Shown here: positions 33,374-42,364 of the stretch, piece after piece | How positions within the stretch are numbered: the first letter of the stretch is position 1 | Layout: every line of letters begins with the position of its first letter | Source of the DNA: Wocania ichthyoenteri Th78 | GTDB taxonomy: Bacteria; Bacteroidota; Bacteroidia; Flavobacteriales; Flavobacteriaceae | Length of the DNA stretch: 64,000 bases | Assembly (NCBI RefSeq): GCF_000789235.1 | Contig: NZ_KN525716.1 | Location: 1,403,674-1,467,673, forward strand | Direction of reading: 5' to 3' | Program-made: the position numbers and the translations under genes | Notes under the pieces: generated by a model | What the model was told of the DNA's origin: nothing | What the model saw: only the letters and a program-made list of their open reading frames with translations | Databases searched by the model: none

Positions 33374-34240
33374 ATGAAAAAGATTCTTTTTTTACTTGTG
33401 CTTACCACTTGTTCTTTTTCGGTATCTGCACAACAACAATACACTGTTAACGGAAAAAACTATGAACTTAAAACCGCAGTTGAGGGTAATATAGATTTGC
33501 TTTGGAATAGTATTGATAAGCAATTTCGGTATTTTGTTAAAACGACTGATGGAAACATTTTTGAATTGATAAACACTAAAAATACAAATAATAAATACCA
33601 AGAGGAATACAAAACACAGCTTAGTGAGTTAACCAAAAACACTAGTATTTCGGCAGCCAATTTAAAATTCACATTAAATGACTTAACACAGTTTTTTAAA
33701 CAGTATAATACGGCTATTGGAGATTCGGCTTACCTTGACGAAAGACCAATACTTAAATCGCGTTTAGGGCTTTTTGGCGGTATAACAAATCATCCTTTTG
33801 TTAACAATGAAAATAATTCAACAGTTCCTTTTTTTGGCGCAGAGTTAGAAGTCATTTCGTCTCTTAAAACCTCAAAACACGCTGGCTTTTTTAGCATTGA
33901 ACACGCATTAGACAATGATGATTTTAAATATACTACAACCCAAATCGCTTTAGGTTACCGATATAGATTTATTAACAACCCATCGTTTAACTTCTATGTA
34001 AATACACATTTAGCGACATATAATTTCTCGAAAAACACCATTGCAATGATAGGCTTACCTAATGAAGTTGTAAAAAACTCAACTTTTAAAATTCCTTTTG
34101 CTTTTGGATTGGGTGCAGATATTAAAATAAGTAACAGTAGTTTTATGACTTTAGCTTACAACGAATTGTTCGCCATATTTGTAGATAGTAATAGTAATTT
34201 TCCAGTAGATTTTGCTATTGGTTATAAACTTAATTTATAA
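33374..34240 (+). CDS. Exported beta-rich protein of unknown function
   Basis: The 288-residue product starts with a signal peptide (ILFLLVLTTCSFSVSAQQQ). After a helical first third it is beta-rich, and the C-terminal half has barrel-like strands (FFSIEHALD, IALGYRYRF, FNFYVNTHLATYNF, FALGLGADIKI) ending in an outer-membrane-type terminal strand VDFAIGYKLNL with final hydrophobic residue. It is probably an outer-membrane barrel. I do not recognise a named family. It follows the flippase/GT2 pair after 54 bases and may belong with it. Confidence 0.65.
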   Translation: MKKILFLLVLTTCSFSVSAQQQYTVNGKNYELKTAVEGNIDLLWNSIDKQFRYFVKTTDGNIFELINTKNTNNKYQEEYKTQLSELTKNTSISAANLKFTLNDLTQFFKQYNTAIGDSAYLDERPILKSRLGLFGGITNHPFVNNENNSTVPFFGAELEVISSLKTSKHAGFFSIEHALDNDDFKYTTTQIALGYRYRFINNPSFNFYVNTHLATYNFSKNTIAMIGLPNEVVKNSTFKIPFAFGLGADIKISNSSFMTLAYNELFAIFVDSNSNFPVDFAIGYKLNL

Positions 34241-34242
34241 CC

Positions 34243-34719
34243 TTAATTCACTTTAATGATTATAGGTAATTTAAATTCTGTAGTCACTTGTTGTCCGCGT
34301 TTTATAGCTGGAAAAATATTGGGGAGCGAATCTAAACTTTTAGTAAGTAAACTTTTAATATTTGGAATTTCGGCAATAGTTACCGAATCTATTTTTGCAT
34401 CCATTAATTTTAAGTTTCCAGTTTCAGACACTTGAAAATCTAATACCATAGTATCGCTAATATCTTTAGTTACAATAATAATTTCATTTTGTAAAAATTC
34501 AGAAATATGTGAGGTTAAAAGGTGTTGAAAACATCCTTTTTTTTCTTCTTTAATAGTTAAAGAATCACAGATAGAAAAACTAGGATACTCATCAACATCG
34601 TTCCAATTAAAAGTTTGTAATTCTTCTTTTAAAATCGCTTCAGATGATGTTTTTTTTACTTTAAAATACTCACAAGACGTAAGTATTAAAAATAATAATA
34701 AAACGCAAGTTTGCCTCAT
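34243..34719 (-). CDS. Small lipoprotein with a TonB-C-like domain
   Basis: The 158-residue lipoprotein (Cys16 in FLILTSC) has a C-terminal region resembling the repeated domain of the M56 protein three genes upstream: SICDSLTIKEEKKGC mirrors GCEDL...EKKAC there, and VLDFQVSETGNLKLMDAKIDS plus VTTEFKLPIIIKV mirrors VIFKI.EEGNVIGIRSRA and VPYSLPIIFQV. This is the TonB C-terminal fold with an added Cys-pair leader. It has no TonB membrane anchor, so it is not an energy transducer. It is the last gene of the BlaI/M56/TPR operon and may be an extra sensor or partner domain. Confidence 0.7.
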   Translation of the reverse strand: MRQTCVLLLFLILTSCEYFKVKKTSSEAILKEELQTFNWNDVDEYPSFSICDSLTIKEEKKGCFQHLLTSHISEFLQNEIIIVTKDISDTMVLDFQVSETGNLKLMDAKIDSVTIAEIPNIKSLLTKSLDSLPNIFPAIKRGQQVTTEFKLPIIIKVN

Positions 34720-34759
34720 GGATTAAAACTGAAACCGAAAAGTACAATTTTTTTAGATT

Positions 34760-35905
34760 TTAATCTTCTTTCTTATCTACTTTAAGAAATTTTTCGTTTT
34801 TAAGTTTCGAAATACGATCTTCAATAAAACTGTTCAATTTACTATTTGGGAATTTTTTAGTAAAATCTTCTAGTGCATTAATCTTAGCGTCATAATCGGC
34901 ATAGTAGGTTTCGAGCGTTATAGCTAAATGCAAATTAGAAAACTCGTTTGTAGGATTTTCTCTCACGGCTTTTTTTAAAGCAGCAATACCTTCTTTATAT
35001 TTTTTTTGATGATTTAAGACGGTTCCCAATTTCATGTATTCTGCATCTAATGGCTGATCTAATATTGACAATGCTTTCGAGATATAATCTTCTGCACTTC
35101 TAAAATCATCTAATTTCTCATAATAAGTTCCAACAACATAGATAGCTGTGGCATCATTGGGGTTGAATTGTAAAGCTAACTTACGGTGTGTTATCGCTTT
35201 TTTATATTCATATAATTGTACGTAACACAAGCTTAACTTTTCATGTATAAACTCTGAAGACTCTCCTAGTTCTAAAAGCTTTTCAAACCAAATAATGGCG
35301 TTTTCGTATTGCTGTCGCACATAATAATTTTGTGCTTTCAAACTTATTAGTTCCTTATTATTTTTATAAGACGATAAGCCAGTCTTTATATATTCATCTG
35401 CTAATTTATTATGTCCTTTTTTAAGATGATATTTAGCAATTTTAAAAATAGCTTTTTGGTGTGTGCTATCTAACTGAAAAGCACTATAAAACCTATTTTG
35501 TGCTGTAGAATCTTTTAATTGCTCTAAAGTTAAACCCAACTCGTAATGAAAATTTGGATTTTTATAATCTGTATAAACCAGTTTATTAAAAACTTCTGAT
35601 GCTTTTTTGAAATTTTCGGTTCTATATAAAAACTTTCCAAAATCATATTTTAACAACGTGTTTTCAGGATTGGTTTCTACACCTTTTTCATAGTTAATTA
35701 AAGCTTCGTCGTAATTACCAATAGCGATATATGCTTTTGCGATTTTATGATAAACTTCAGGTTGATTATTGTGCCTATTATATTGTGCAATAGCTTTACT
35801 ATAATTACCATTTGCAAACAAACTGTCTGCAACGTTTAAAACCGAAGTTTGAGCTTCGGTTTTAAATACTATTATTATAAGAAGAAATAAAATTAATCTA
35901 TTCAT
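34760..35905 (-). CDS. Exported tetratricopeptide-repeat protein
   Basis: The 381-residue protein has a signal peptide (LILFLLIIIVFKTEAQ) and a nearly continuous series of about nine TPR units, for example IAKAYIAIGNYDEALINYEKG and ALQFNPNDATAIYVVGTYYEK. TPR solenoids hold protein partners. Its start lies two bases after the M56 stop, so it is translated with the M56 sensor and probably acts on the same periplasmic process. No enzymatic domain is present. Confidence 0.88.
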   Translation of the reverse strand: MNRLILFLLIIIVFKTEAQTSVLNVADSLFANGNYSKAIAQYNRHNNQPEVYHKIAKAYIAIGNYDEALINYEKGVETNPENTLLKYDFGKFLYRTENFKKASEVFNKLVYTDYKNPNFHYELGLTLEQLKDSTAQNRFYSAFQLDSTHQKAIFKIAKYHLKKGHNKLADEYIKTGLSSYKNNKELISLKAQNYYVRQQYENAIIWFEKLLELGESSEFIHEKLSLCYVQLYEYKKAITHRKLALQFNPNDATAIYVVGTYYEKLDDFRSAEDYISKALSILDQPLDAEYMKLGTVLNHQKKYKEGIAALKKAVRENPTNEFSNLHLAITLETYYADYDAKINALEDFTKKFPNSKLNSFIEDRISKLKNEKFLKVDKKED

Positions 35906-35907
35906 TT

Positions 35908-38316
35908 TTAATCATGGACTTGGAATATTATTGGCAAAGAGTATAACACATCTACTTTTTTTCCTTTATGCTCACCAGGAATTAATTTAGGTATTGATTT
36001 AATCACCCGTATGGCTTCATCTTCTAAACTAGGATGTGGTGCTCTTGACTTTTCAATTACAATTTTGCCTTTTTTTGTTATTTTAAAAACAATATTAATA
36101 CGTTGCCTTCCTTTTAAACCTAAACTTTTGGCTAAACTAGTATTGAAGTTTTTTGCGACATATTTAGAAATACCATTTGTTGTACAGTTTTTCTTTTCCT
36201 TTTCACTTTCTAAAGATTCACATTCAGTCAAAATTGGTGCCTTATCAACAATAGCAAAAGGCGTAGCACCTCCTAAGGTATCATCTGCATAACCAACAAT
36301 TGCAACCTCTTCTAACATTTGATTATCGTCTGCAACCTCAAAAATAATTGGGAGCGAATACGGTACAGTTACTGCTTTACCCTTTTGCACACCAGGTTTC
36401 ATTTTAGGTAGTGAAGAAATCACTCTTACAGCCTCTGTCTCTAATGCTGGGTGTGGTGCTCTTGAACGAATTCCGGTAATATAACCTTCCTTACTTATTT
36501 TAAAAATAACATTAATACGTTGTCTTCCTGACAAACCTAAATTGTTAGCCAGTTTTGTGTTAAAATTTTCAATTACAAATTTGCTAAGCTTTTCGCTCAT
36601 ACATGCTTTCTTTTCAGCATTAGTAACTAAGTCTTCACAACCAGGATAAACAGGTACATTTTCAATAACAGCAAAAGGAACTTCAACATCTTCTTCTGAA
36701 GTATTTTTGTCCTTCTTTTCACCATAAGCAACAATTACAGTTTCATCAACAACTGATTGGTCTTGAACTTGAAAAATTATAGGCAATGAATATGGGACTG
36801 TTACATTTTTACCGTTATGCTCACCTGGAATCATTTTAGGCAAAGTTTTAATAACTCGGATAGCTTCAGCTTCAAGGTCTGGGTGTGCCGCTCTAGAACG
36901 GATTCCTATAACATTTCCTTCTTCATTAATTTTAAAAATTACATTAATGCGCTGGCGACCTGCTAAACCTAGTTTATTAGCCAAATCTGTATTAAAATTT
37001 CGATTTACATGTTTTGCAATGTTTTCAGATATACATTTCTTTTGCTCTTCTCTTAATAAATCTTCACATCCTGGAAATATTGGAACTTGGTCTATTACTG
37101 CAAAAGGGACTTCTAAACTGGTTTCATTTAAGGGAATTAATTCTGCTTCTTTAGTTTTCTCAAAATCACTCTTAATTAACTTAACAAACATCTTGTAAGG
37201 TGATGATTGAATTTCTTTATAACCTTTAGGAATTTTTTCACGTCTATGATGTATGCTATAAATCATACCCTTTTGATCCAATGTTTCTGTCATCATACCA
37301 AAATAATTTGGGTTATCATTCAAAAACGCTCTATATTCATCATGAATTACTTTCATGTCTTTTGGGGTATTTTTAGTCCCGACTAAAGTATGTTTATATT
37401 GACTTAAATCTATAACGTCTTTTTGATTTTCAGTTTGAGCCTCTTGAGCTTCTGCCGATGTATAAATCAACATCCCAAAAACCAAAGGGATTAACAGTGC
37501 ATACTTGATTAAATGAATTTGTTTTGATTTTGCTTTTGATAACATAACGATTCGTTTTTTGATTAATGATTGTTTAAAAAAGGTATTGATGAATGATATA
37601 TTTTTAGTCTCGAAAACCTGAGCTAATAGGTTTTGATAGTATTCATTTTTATTTTGATGCTTTACCGCATTAGCATCTGCAATAAATTCGTGCAATGTTG
37701 CCATTCTGTTTTGATACATATACACAAATGGGTTAAACCAAAATACAATGCGTAACACTTCAAAAAATAATAAATCTAAAGTGTGTTTTTGTTGAGTATG
37801 AATAAGCTCATGTTTTAAAATAGCTTCTTTATCTTCTGCTTTAATGCGCTCTCCTAAAAAGATATAATGGAAAAACGAAAATGCAGCATTGCTATTTAAT
37901 AATTCAACCAACACAATGTTACCGATGGATTGCTTTGGATTTTTAATAACTAACACAAAAATTTTAAACACTTTATACAGAAACAAACAAAACGCTACAC
38001 ATAAACCTATGTAGAATGTAACTTCCCAAAATGACATGGAGTTTTGCTCTAAAACAACGGCATTTAAAATAATTGTATCATTTGGATTTACTAGAGATTG
38101 CCCTAAAATAACTTCGGGTAGTGACATTATATAATTTTGTGGCACAACCTCTTTAAAGCGCTGTATCTTTATAAATGGTAATATTAAAGATAGAAAGGCT
38201 GTTGCTAAAAGGTACAACCTGTTCCATTTAAAAAACGTTTCTTTTTTTAAAAACACATCGTATGCCAATAGAAAGACAAGTTGAAACGCTATAGTTTGTA
38301 ATATATAATGTATCAT
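35908..38316 (-). CDS. M56 (BlaR1-like) metallopeptidase with three TonB-C-like domains
   Basis: The 802-residue protein has four membrane segments, the zinc motif HELIH (169-173) with the downstream HEFIADA glutamate, and a fifth segment at about 270-285. The periplasmic part carries three homologous domains of about 115 residues (about 403-518, 546-661 and 683-800). Each starts with 'PFAV-x-x-x-P', has a Cys pair in C-E-D/S-L...K-K-x-C, a GRQRIN-V/I-V-F-K-I strand, SRAAHP/SRAPHP and the end PYSLPIIFQV. These match the TonB C-terminal fold. It overlaps BlaI by four bases (ATGA) and precedes a TPR gene by two. Confidence 0.88.
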   Translation of the reverse strand: MIHYILQTIAFQLVFLLAYDVFLKKETFFKWNRLYLLATAFLSLILPFIKIQRFKEVVPQNYIMSLPEVILGQSLVNPNDTIILNAVVLEQNSMSFWEVTFYIGLCVAFCLFLYKVFKIFVLVIKNPKQSIGNIVLVELLNSNAAFSFFHYIFLGERIKAEDKEAILKHELIHTQQKHTLDLLFFEVLRIVFWFNPFVYMYQNRMATLHEFIADANAVKHQNKNEYYQNLLAQVFETKNISFINTFFKQSLIKKRIVMLSKAKSKQIHLIKYALLIPLVFGMLIYTSAEAQEAQTENQKDVIDLSQYKHTLVGTKNTPKDMKVIHDEYRAFLNDNPNYFGMMTETLDQKGMIYSIHHRREKIPKGYKEIQSSPYKMFVKLIKSDFEKTKEAELIPLNETSLEVPFAVIDQVPIFPGCEDLLREEQKKCISENIAKHVNRNFNTDLANKLGLAGRQRINVIFKINEEGNVIGIRSRAAHPDLEAEAIRVIKTLPKMIPGEHNGKNVTVPYSLPIIFQVQDQSVVDETVIVAYGEKKDKNTSEEDVEVPFAVIENVPVYPGCEDLVTNAEKKACMSEKLSKFVIENFNTKLANNLGLSGRQRINVIFKISKEGYITGIRSRAPHPALETEAVRVISSLPKMKPGVQKGKAVTVPYSLPIIFEVADDNQMLEEVAIVGYADDTLGGATPFAIVDKAPILTECESLESEKEKKNCTTNGISKYVAKNFNTSLAKSLGLKGRQRINIVFKITKKGKIVIEKSRAPHPSLEDEAIRVIKSIPKLIPGEHKGKKVDVLYSLPIIFQVHD

Positions 38317-38678
38317 TTTTTATCTTTTTTATTGATTTCTTTTAAAACCGATTCTAGTTCGTTTAAACTAATATCATTCTTTTTCATAAAAAAAGACACC
38401 ATGCTTTTAAAAGAGCCTTGAAAGTAATTATCGACCAACTTATTTATGGATTGATTGCTGTATTCTTGTTGGGGAATCAACGGAAAATACAAATGTCCTT
38501 TCCCCTGCTTTTCGTAATCTACAAAACCTTTGCTCTCTAAAATTCTAACAATTGTAGATACAGTATTGTAAGCAGGTTTTGGCTCTGGAAACTCTTCTAT
38601 TATAGCTTTTACATTGGCTTTTTTAAGCTGCCAAAGTATTTGCATTATATCCTCCTCTGCTTTAGTAAGTAACTTCAT
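38313..38678 (-). CDS. BlaI/MecI/CopY-family transcriptional repressor (second system)
   Basis: The 121-residue winged-helix repressor has LLTKAEEDIMQILWQL, the recognition region PAYNTVSTIVRILESKG and wing QGKGHLYFPL. Compared with the first BlaI in this window the recognition helix differs at several positions (YNTVSTIVRILESK against TTTVATLLKRMTDK), and so do the operators. The gene is the first of the operon BlaI-M56-TPR-lipoprotein and lies just behind three AACTAA/TTAGTT dyads. Autoregulation relieved by M56-triggered cleavage is the expected mode. Confidence 0.92.
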   Translation of the reverse strand: MKLLTKAEEDIMQILWQLKKANVKAIIEEFPEPKPAYNTVSTIVRILESKGFVDYEKQGKGHLYFPLIPQQEYSNQSINKLVDNYFQGSFKSMVSFFMKKNDISLNELESVLKEINKKDKK

Positions 38679-38699
38679 TTTTTAAAATATTTTTTATTC

Positions 38700-38759
38700 A
38701 ACTAAACTTTTAGTTAAACAAATATAACTAAAAAATTAGTTTGAACTAATTTTTTAGTT
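38700..38759 (-). promoter_or_regulatory. Three AACTAA-TTAGTT dyads before the second BlaI gene
   Basis: Perfect dyads lie at 38700-38715 (AACTAAA-CT-TTTAGTT), 38726-38741 (AACTAA-AAAA-TTAGTT) and 38744-38759 (AACTAA-TTTT-TTAGTT). The -7 box TATATTTG (38719-38726, minus strand), a perfect TAnnTTTG, falls between the first and second. The divergent DUF456 gene starts 51 bases beyond the third, so it may be controlled too. Sequence differs entirely from the TACA/TGTA dyads of the first BlaI gene. Confidence 0.75.
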
Positions 38760-38809
38760 TAAAAATGTAACAACTTGTTTAATTTAGCGTCATACTTTTA
38801 AAACACTTT

Positions 38810-39313
38810 ATGGATATTATTTTGGTTATAATTTCTGCTTTATTTATTATTTTGGGAATCATTGGCAGCTTTTTACCTGTATTACCTGGGCCACTAACAA
38901 GTTGGTTAGGCTTATTAGTTCTTCATTTAACCGATGCTATCCCAATGGATAAATCGTTTATAATTATTACGCTTATTATTGCTATTTTTATATGGATACT
39001 GGATTATATTATACCTGCCATTGGCACTAAACGTTTTGGTGGAACGAAATATGGTATGGTTGGTACAACGTTAGGATTAATAGTTGGATTAATTGCCCCA
39101 ATTCCTGGAGGTATTATTATTGGTCCTTTTGTTGGCGCACTTATTGGTGAACTATTAAATAATGCCGATTCTAAAACGGCTTTTAAAGCGGCATTTGGTT
39201 CTTTTATTGGATTTTTAACCTCAACATTTATTAAGTTTATAGTTGCAATAGTTTATTTAGGATTGTTTATTGGCATTTTATGGGATTATAAAAATGCTCT
39301 TTTTTCATTTTAG
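38810..39313 (+). CDS. DUF456 membrane protein
   Basis: The 167-residue protein is hydrophobic, with about five membrane helices and the glycine-rich family pattern LGIIGSFLPVLPGPLTSWLGLLVL near the N-terminus, then TKRFGGTKYGMVGTTLGLIVG and PGGIIIGPFVGALIGELL. Function of DUF456 is unknown. It is transcribed away from the second BlaI gene, sharing the intergenic region with the three dyads, and ends with its own terminator. Confidence 0.88.
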   Translation: MDIILVIISALFIILGIIGSFLPVLPGPLTSWLGLLVLHLTDAIPMDKSFIIITLIIAIFIWILDYIIPAIGTKRFGGTKYGMVGTTLGLIVGLIAPIPGGIIIGPFVGALIGELLNNADSKTAFKAAFGSFIGFLTSTFIKFIVAIVYLGLFIGILWDYKNALFSF

Positions 39314-39338
39314 AAAAACTAAAGTATTAAAATAGAAG

Positions 39339-39372
39339 AACCCTGTGGGTCTCTCACATCCACAGGGTTTTT
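39339..39372 (+). terminator. Intrinsic terminator of the DUF456 gene
   Basis: AACCCTGTGG (39339-39348) and CCACAGGGTT (39360-39369) form a 10-bp stem followed by TTT, 25 bases after the stop codon. Confidence 0.88.
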
Positions 39373-39588
39373 GTAAATTGCTATTATCAACAAAAAAATT
39401 GAGGGATTAATTAATTTGAAGTGTTGATATTACAAATATATATATAACAAATTGTTTTTAACTGCGGAAAAACCGTAACGGTATTACGGTTAAAATGTAG
39501 AATTCAGATATAGTAGGGCGTTTGATGATGAAAATAAAATAAAAAAACTTAAATTAATATTTAATAATCAAAAAGTTTAGAACTTTAC

Positions 39589-40263
39589 TTACACAAAACC
39601 TTTGTCTCTAGCTTCTTTTAGTAGTGTTTCGTCTTGTCCGTCTTGAACAGAAAATAATTCTTTAAGCTGTTTTTTTCTTTTTTCAACTGCACTTAATGAG
39701 ATATCTAAATGAGCTGCGAGATTTTTTGTTTTTACCCCTTGAGATAGTAAGTGAAGTATTTTTCTGTTTTTATCATCAATTATAATATCACTAGTAATCG
39801 TTCTTCTTATGTGGTTGTTAACTGTACCACTGTAAAAAGGAGGATTATTAAGTACTGCTTGAAAGGCACTTGCTAATTCACTTGATGTTAAATCGCTTTT
39901 AATTAAAAACCCTTCGGGATCTATAGTTTTAATAATATTATGAATACGAAAAGATTCATTGAACATGGTTAGTATTATAATTTTAGCATTTGGTAGAATA
40001 TTGCGCGCATATTCTGCTAAATCCTCTCCAGATTGCATTAATCCATCAGTAGATGGTGGTAAGCTTATATCTACAAATAATACATTATAAGGTGTGTTAT
40101 TTTCTACAGCTTTATTCATAAAAGCCAAAGCTTCATCACAATTATTAGCTATATCAATTGATAATTCTTGTTTATCTTTTTTAGTAAATAGTAAAGTGTT
40201 TTGATAGCCTTCTATAATCATAGGATGGTCATCAATCATTAATATTTTAATATGCTCTATCAT
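39589..40263 (-). CDS. NarL/LuxR-type response regulator
   Basis: The 224-residue protein has a receiver domain with acidic pocket D11/D12 (LMIDDHP), phospho-acceptor Asp65 in VLFVDISLPP, and a conserved KSD lysine, followed by a short linker and a C-terminal helix-turn-helix (KILHLLSQGVKTKNLAAHLDISLSAVEKRKKQLKEL). The receiver has an insert-like long loop after Asp65 (PPSTDGLMQSGEDLA) that is typical for this Bacteroidota subgroup. It is cotranscribed with the TPR histidine kinase, whose stop codon is ten bases upstream. Confidence 0.9.
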   Translation of the reverse strand: MIEHIKILMIDDHPMIIEGYQNTLLFTKKDKQELSIDIANNCDEALAFMNKAVENNTPYNVLFVDISLPPSTDGLMQSGEDLAEYARNILPNAKIIILTMFNESFRIHNIIKTIDPEGFLIKSDLTSSELASAFQAVLNNPPFYSGTVNNHIRRTITSDIIIDDKNRKILHLLSQGVKTKNLAAHLDISLSAVEKRKKQLKELFSVQDGQDETLLKEARDKGFV

Positions 40264-40273
40264 TCAATTGTAA

Positions 40274-42106
40274 TTAACCTGTTTTAATTTTTATTGTTAT
40301 AGTTGTGCCTTTATTTACTTCTGAGGTTATATTTAAATCGCCTTTAATTTCTTCAACTCTAGAGTTAATGTTTTTTAAACCAATACCTCTTTTAGCTTTA
40401 TCTACAATAAAACCTGATCCATTATCATTAATAACTAAGCAAAATACATTATTTTTTACTTCAAAGCTAATTTTTACAAGGGTTGCATTAGCGTGTTTAT
40501 AAATATTTTGTAGTGATTCTTGTATAATTCTGTAAATGTGAATTTTAGTCTTATTTGAAGCTTCTTCCCAATTAATATCATCATTGTGTTTTAACTCGTA
40601 ATCAAAACCATAAGCTTTTGTTTGCTTTTCCAGCAAGCTTTTTATTATGTCTATAAATCCAGAACCAGACACAAAATCGGTATTTAATTTGTGAGAAACT
40701 TTTCTAATATCGTCTTCTATAGTTTTAAGCTCAGAAATATATTGGCTTCTCGTATTTATGACATCAGCGTTAATACCCATATTTAAACTATCCAAACTTA
40801 AGCGTGTACCAAACAAACGCCCTAAAACGCCATCGTGTAACTCTTCAGAAATACGCTTTTTTTCTAATGTTCTTGCTTCTTCAATATTATCTTGTTGCGA
40901 AAGCATTAGGTTATAAATTTCTTCATTGGTTTTTTGTTGCTGTTGTATAAATTTCAATTCTTTGTTTTTATTTCTCTGGCTAACAACCAAATAGATTAAA
41001 AAAGAGGTGATAATTAAGGTTATAGAAATAATTAAAAGCCACATACGCTCTCGTGCAATTCTAATATTTTCTTGTTCAATTTGATTGGTTTCAAAACGAA
41101 TTCTTGCAAACTTATCTCTTTTAGCTCTTTCGCTTCTTTGTAAGCTATCACTAAGTTTTACATAATTTTTTAAATGCTTGACAGCAATATCTCCCTTTTC
41201 AATTTTTGAAAGCAGTAAAAGTGATTTTAATAAATCATCGTTATTATAAGCCTCTGAAATGTTTTTAGCCTTATAAGCATGATATTTAGCTAAACCTTTA
41301 CTGTTTTTATTGTTATAATATTCTGCTAAATGTTGATGAATTATTATAGAATTATAACTATGGTTAATACTATCACATATTCTTAAAGCTTTTAAATATA
41401 ACTCAGGTAATTGTTCCGTTTGTTTAGATAGATATAATGTATTCGCATAATTACCTAAAGCCAAGACATAAACATCTGGGTGATTGTTAATTAATTCCTT
41501 GTTTGATAAAATTTCATTATACTTTTCTATGGCTAACTCATATTCTCCTGAACGTCTATAAACTTTAAGCATATTATTTAGAGTTAAACCTATGCTTCTT
41601 TGAAAGTCTCCTTTTAGTTTCTTTTTTATTTCAAGTGATTTTTCTAAATACTCAATAGCTTGGTCAAACTCTTCTAGTTCATCAAAAACGATCCCTAAGT
41701 TATTATAAACATAAGCTTTACGCTCTTTAATTAGGTTGCTTTCATTTAACTGTTCTAATAAAGTTAGTGCTTCAATTGAGGTTACTTCACTACCTGTATA
41801 GTCTTTATCATAAGTTTGACAAACTGCAATCCCGTAAAGAGTTATAGCTGTCTCATATTTATAATTGAATTTCCTAAAAACCTTTTCAGCTTTTTGATAA
41901 TAAAAATAAGCACTATCACTAAGCAAAGAATACCTATATAGTTCTCCAATTTTATAATGTTGATTTGCTACAGAAACTGAATCTGTAAATTTAGCAGTTG
42001 ACAAATAATCTTGGATAGAATCAATTTTACGCAAATTTTTATTTATTTGCGAATGCATTTCACCTAACGAAATAAATACGATAACGAAGAAAAAAATATA
42101 TTTCAA
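40274..42106 (-). CDS. TPR sensor histidine kinase (HisKA_3 type)
   Basis: The 610-residue protein has a signal peptide, a periplasmic TPR solenoid of about 300 residues (for example ERKAYVYNNLGIVFDELEEFDQAIEYLEKSLEI), one membrane helix (about 356-376), a coiled coil and a kinase core: phospho-acceptor His424 in EKKRISEELHDGVLGRL, N-box IHIYRIIQESLQNIYKHANA and G-boxes NDNGSGF and GIGLKNINSRV. The partner is the adjacent NarL-type regulator. The signal sensed by the TPR part is unknown; protein-protein contact is likely. Confidence 0.92.
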   Translation of the reverse strand: MKYIFFFVIVFISLGEMHSQINKNLRKIDSIQDYLSTAKFTDSVSVANQHYKIGELYRYSLLSDSAYFYYQKAEKVFRKFNYKYETAITLYGIAVCQTYDKDYTGSEVTSIEALTLLEQLNESNLIKERKAYVYNNLGIVFDELEEFDQAIEYLEKSLEIKKKLKGDFQRSIGLTLNNMLKVYRRSGEYELAIEKYNEILSNKELINNHPDVYVLALGNYANTLYLSKQTEQLPELYLKALRICDSINHSYNSIIIHQHLAEYYNNKNSKGLAKYHAYKAKNISEAYNNDDLLKSLLLLSKIEKGDIAVKHLKNYVKLSDSLQRSERAKRDKFARIRFETNQIEQENIRIARERMWLLIISITLIITSFLIYLVVSQRNKNKELKFIQQQQKTNEEIYNLMLSQQDNIEEARTLEKKRISEELHDGVLGRLFGTRLSLDSLNMGINADVINTRSQYISELKTIEDDIRKVSHKLNTDFVSGSGFIDIIKSLLEKQTKAYGFDYELKHNDDINWEEASNKTKIHIYRIIQESLQNIYKHANATLVKISFEVKNNVFCLVINDNGSGFIVDKAKRGIGLKNINSRVEEIKGDLNITSEVNKGTTITIKIKTG

Positions 42107-42156
42107 TATACAAGAAGCTTATTACTTTGTATTCAAATGTATCTATAATTTTTTAC

Positions 42157-42196
42157 TAAAAAAAAAGTCCTAATGCAAATTGCATCAGGACTTTTA
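42157..42196 (-). terminator. Terminator of the 48-residue lipoprotein gene
   Basis: AAGTCCTAATGCAA and TTGCATCAGGACTT (42165-42178 and 42180-42193, one mismatch) form a long hairpin. On the minus strand it is followed by nine T and lies 22 bases after the stop codon of the small lipoprotein gene. It separates that gene from the histidine kinase start. Confidence 0.85.
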
Positions 42197-42217
42197 TATT
42201 TTAAGATTTTTATTGTA

Positions 42218-42364
42218 TTAATCTTGTCCACTACCTCCAGTATAAGGAGTTTCTTCAGTTTCAGGAGCAGTTAAAACATCATCTTCATTTAAATCTTGCT
42301 TAGTACAAGATGCAAACACAGTTAAAAATAATGCTAGTAATAAAGTAATTTTTAAAGTTTTCAT
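42218..42364 (-). CDS. Small lipoprotein of 48 residues
   Basis: The minus strand encodes a 48-residue protein with a clear lipoprotein signal (KITLLLALFLTVFASC, Cys20) and a short acidic, proline- and glycine-containing tail ending in PYTGGSGQD. Support comes from the signal peptide, the in-frame ATG at 42362-42364, and a strong terminator right after the stop. No family is recognised. The mature part is only 29 residues and unlikely to fold alone; it may bind a partner such as the TPR kinase encoded next. It is too short for usual gene callers. Confidence 0.72.
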   Translation of the reverse strand: MKTLKITLLLALFLTVFASCTKQDLNEDDVLTAPETEETPYTGGSGQD

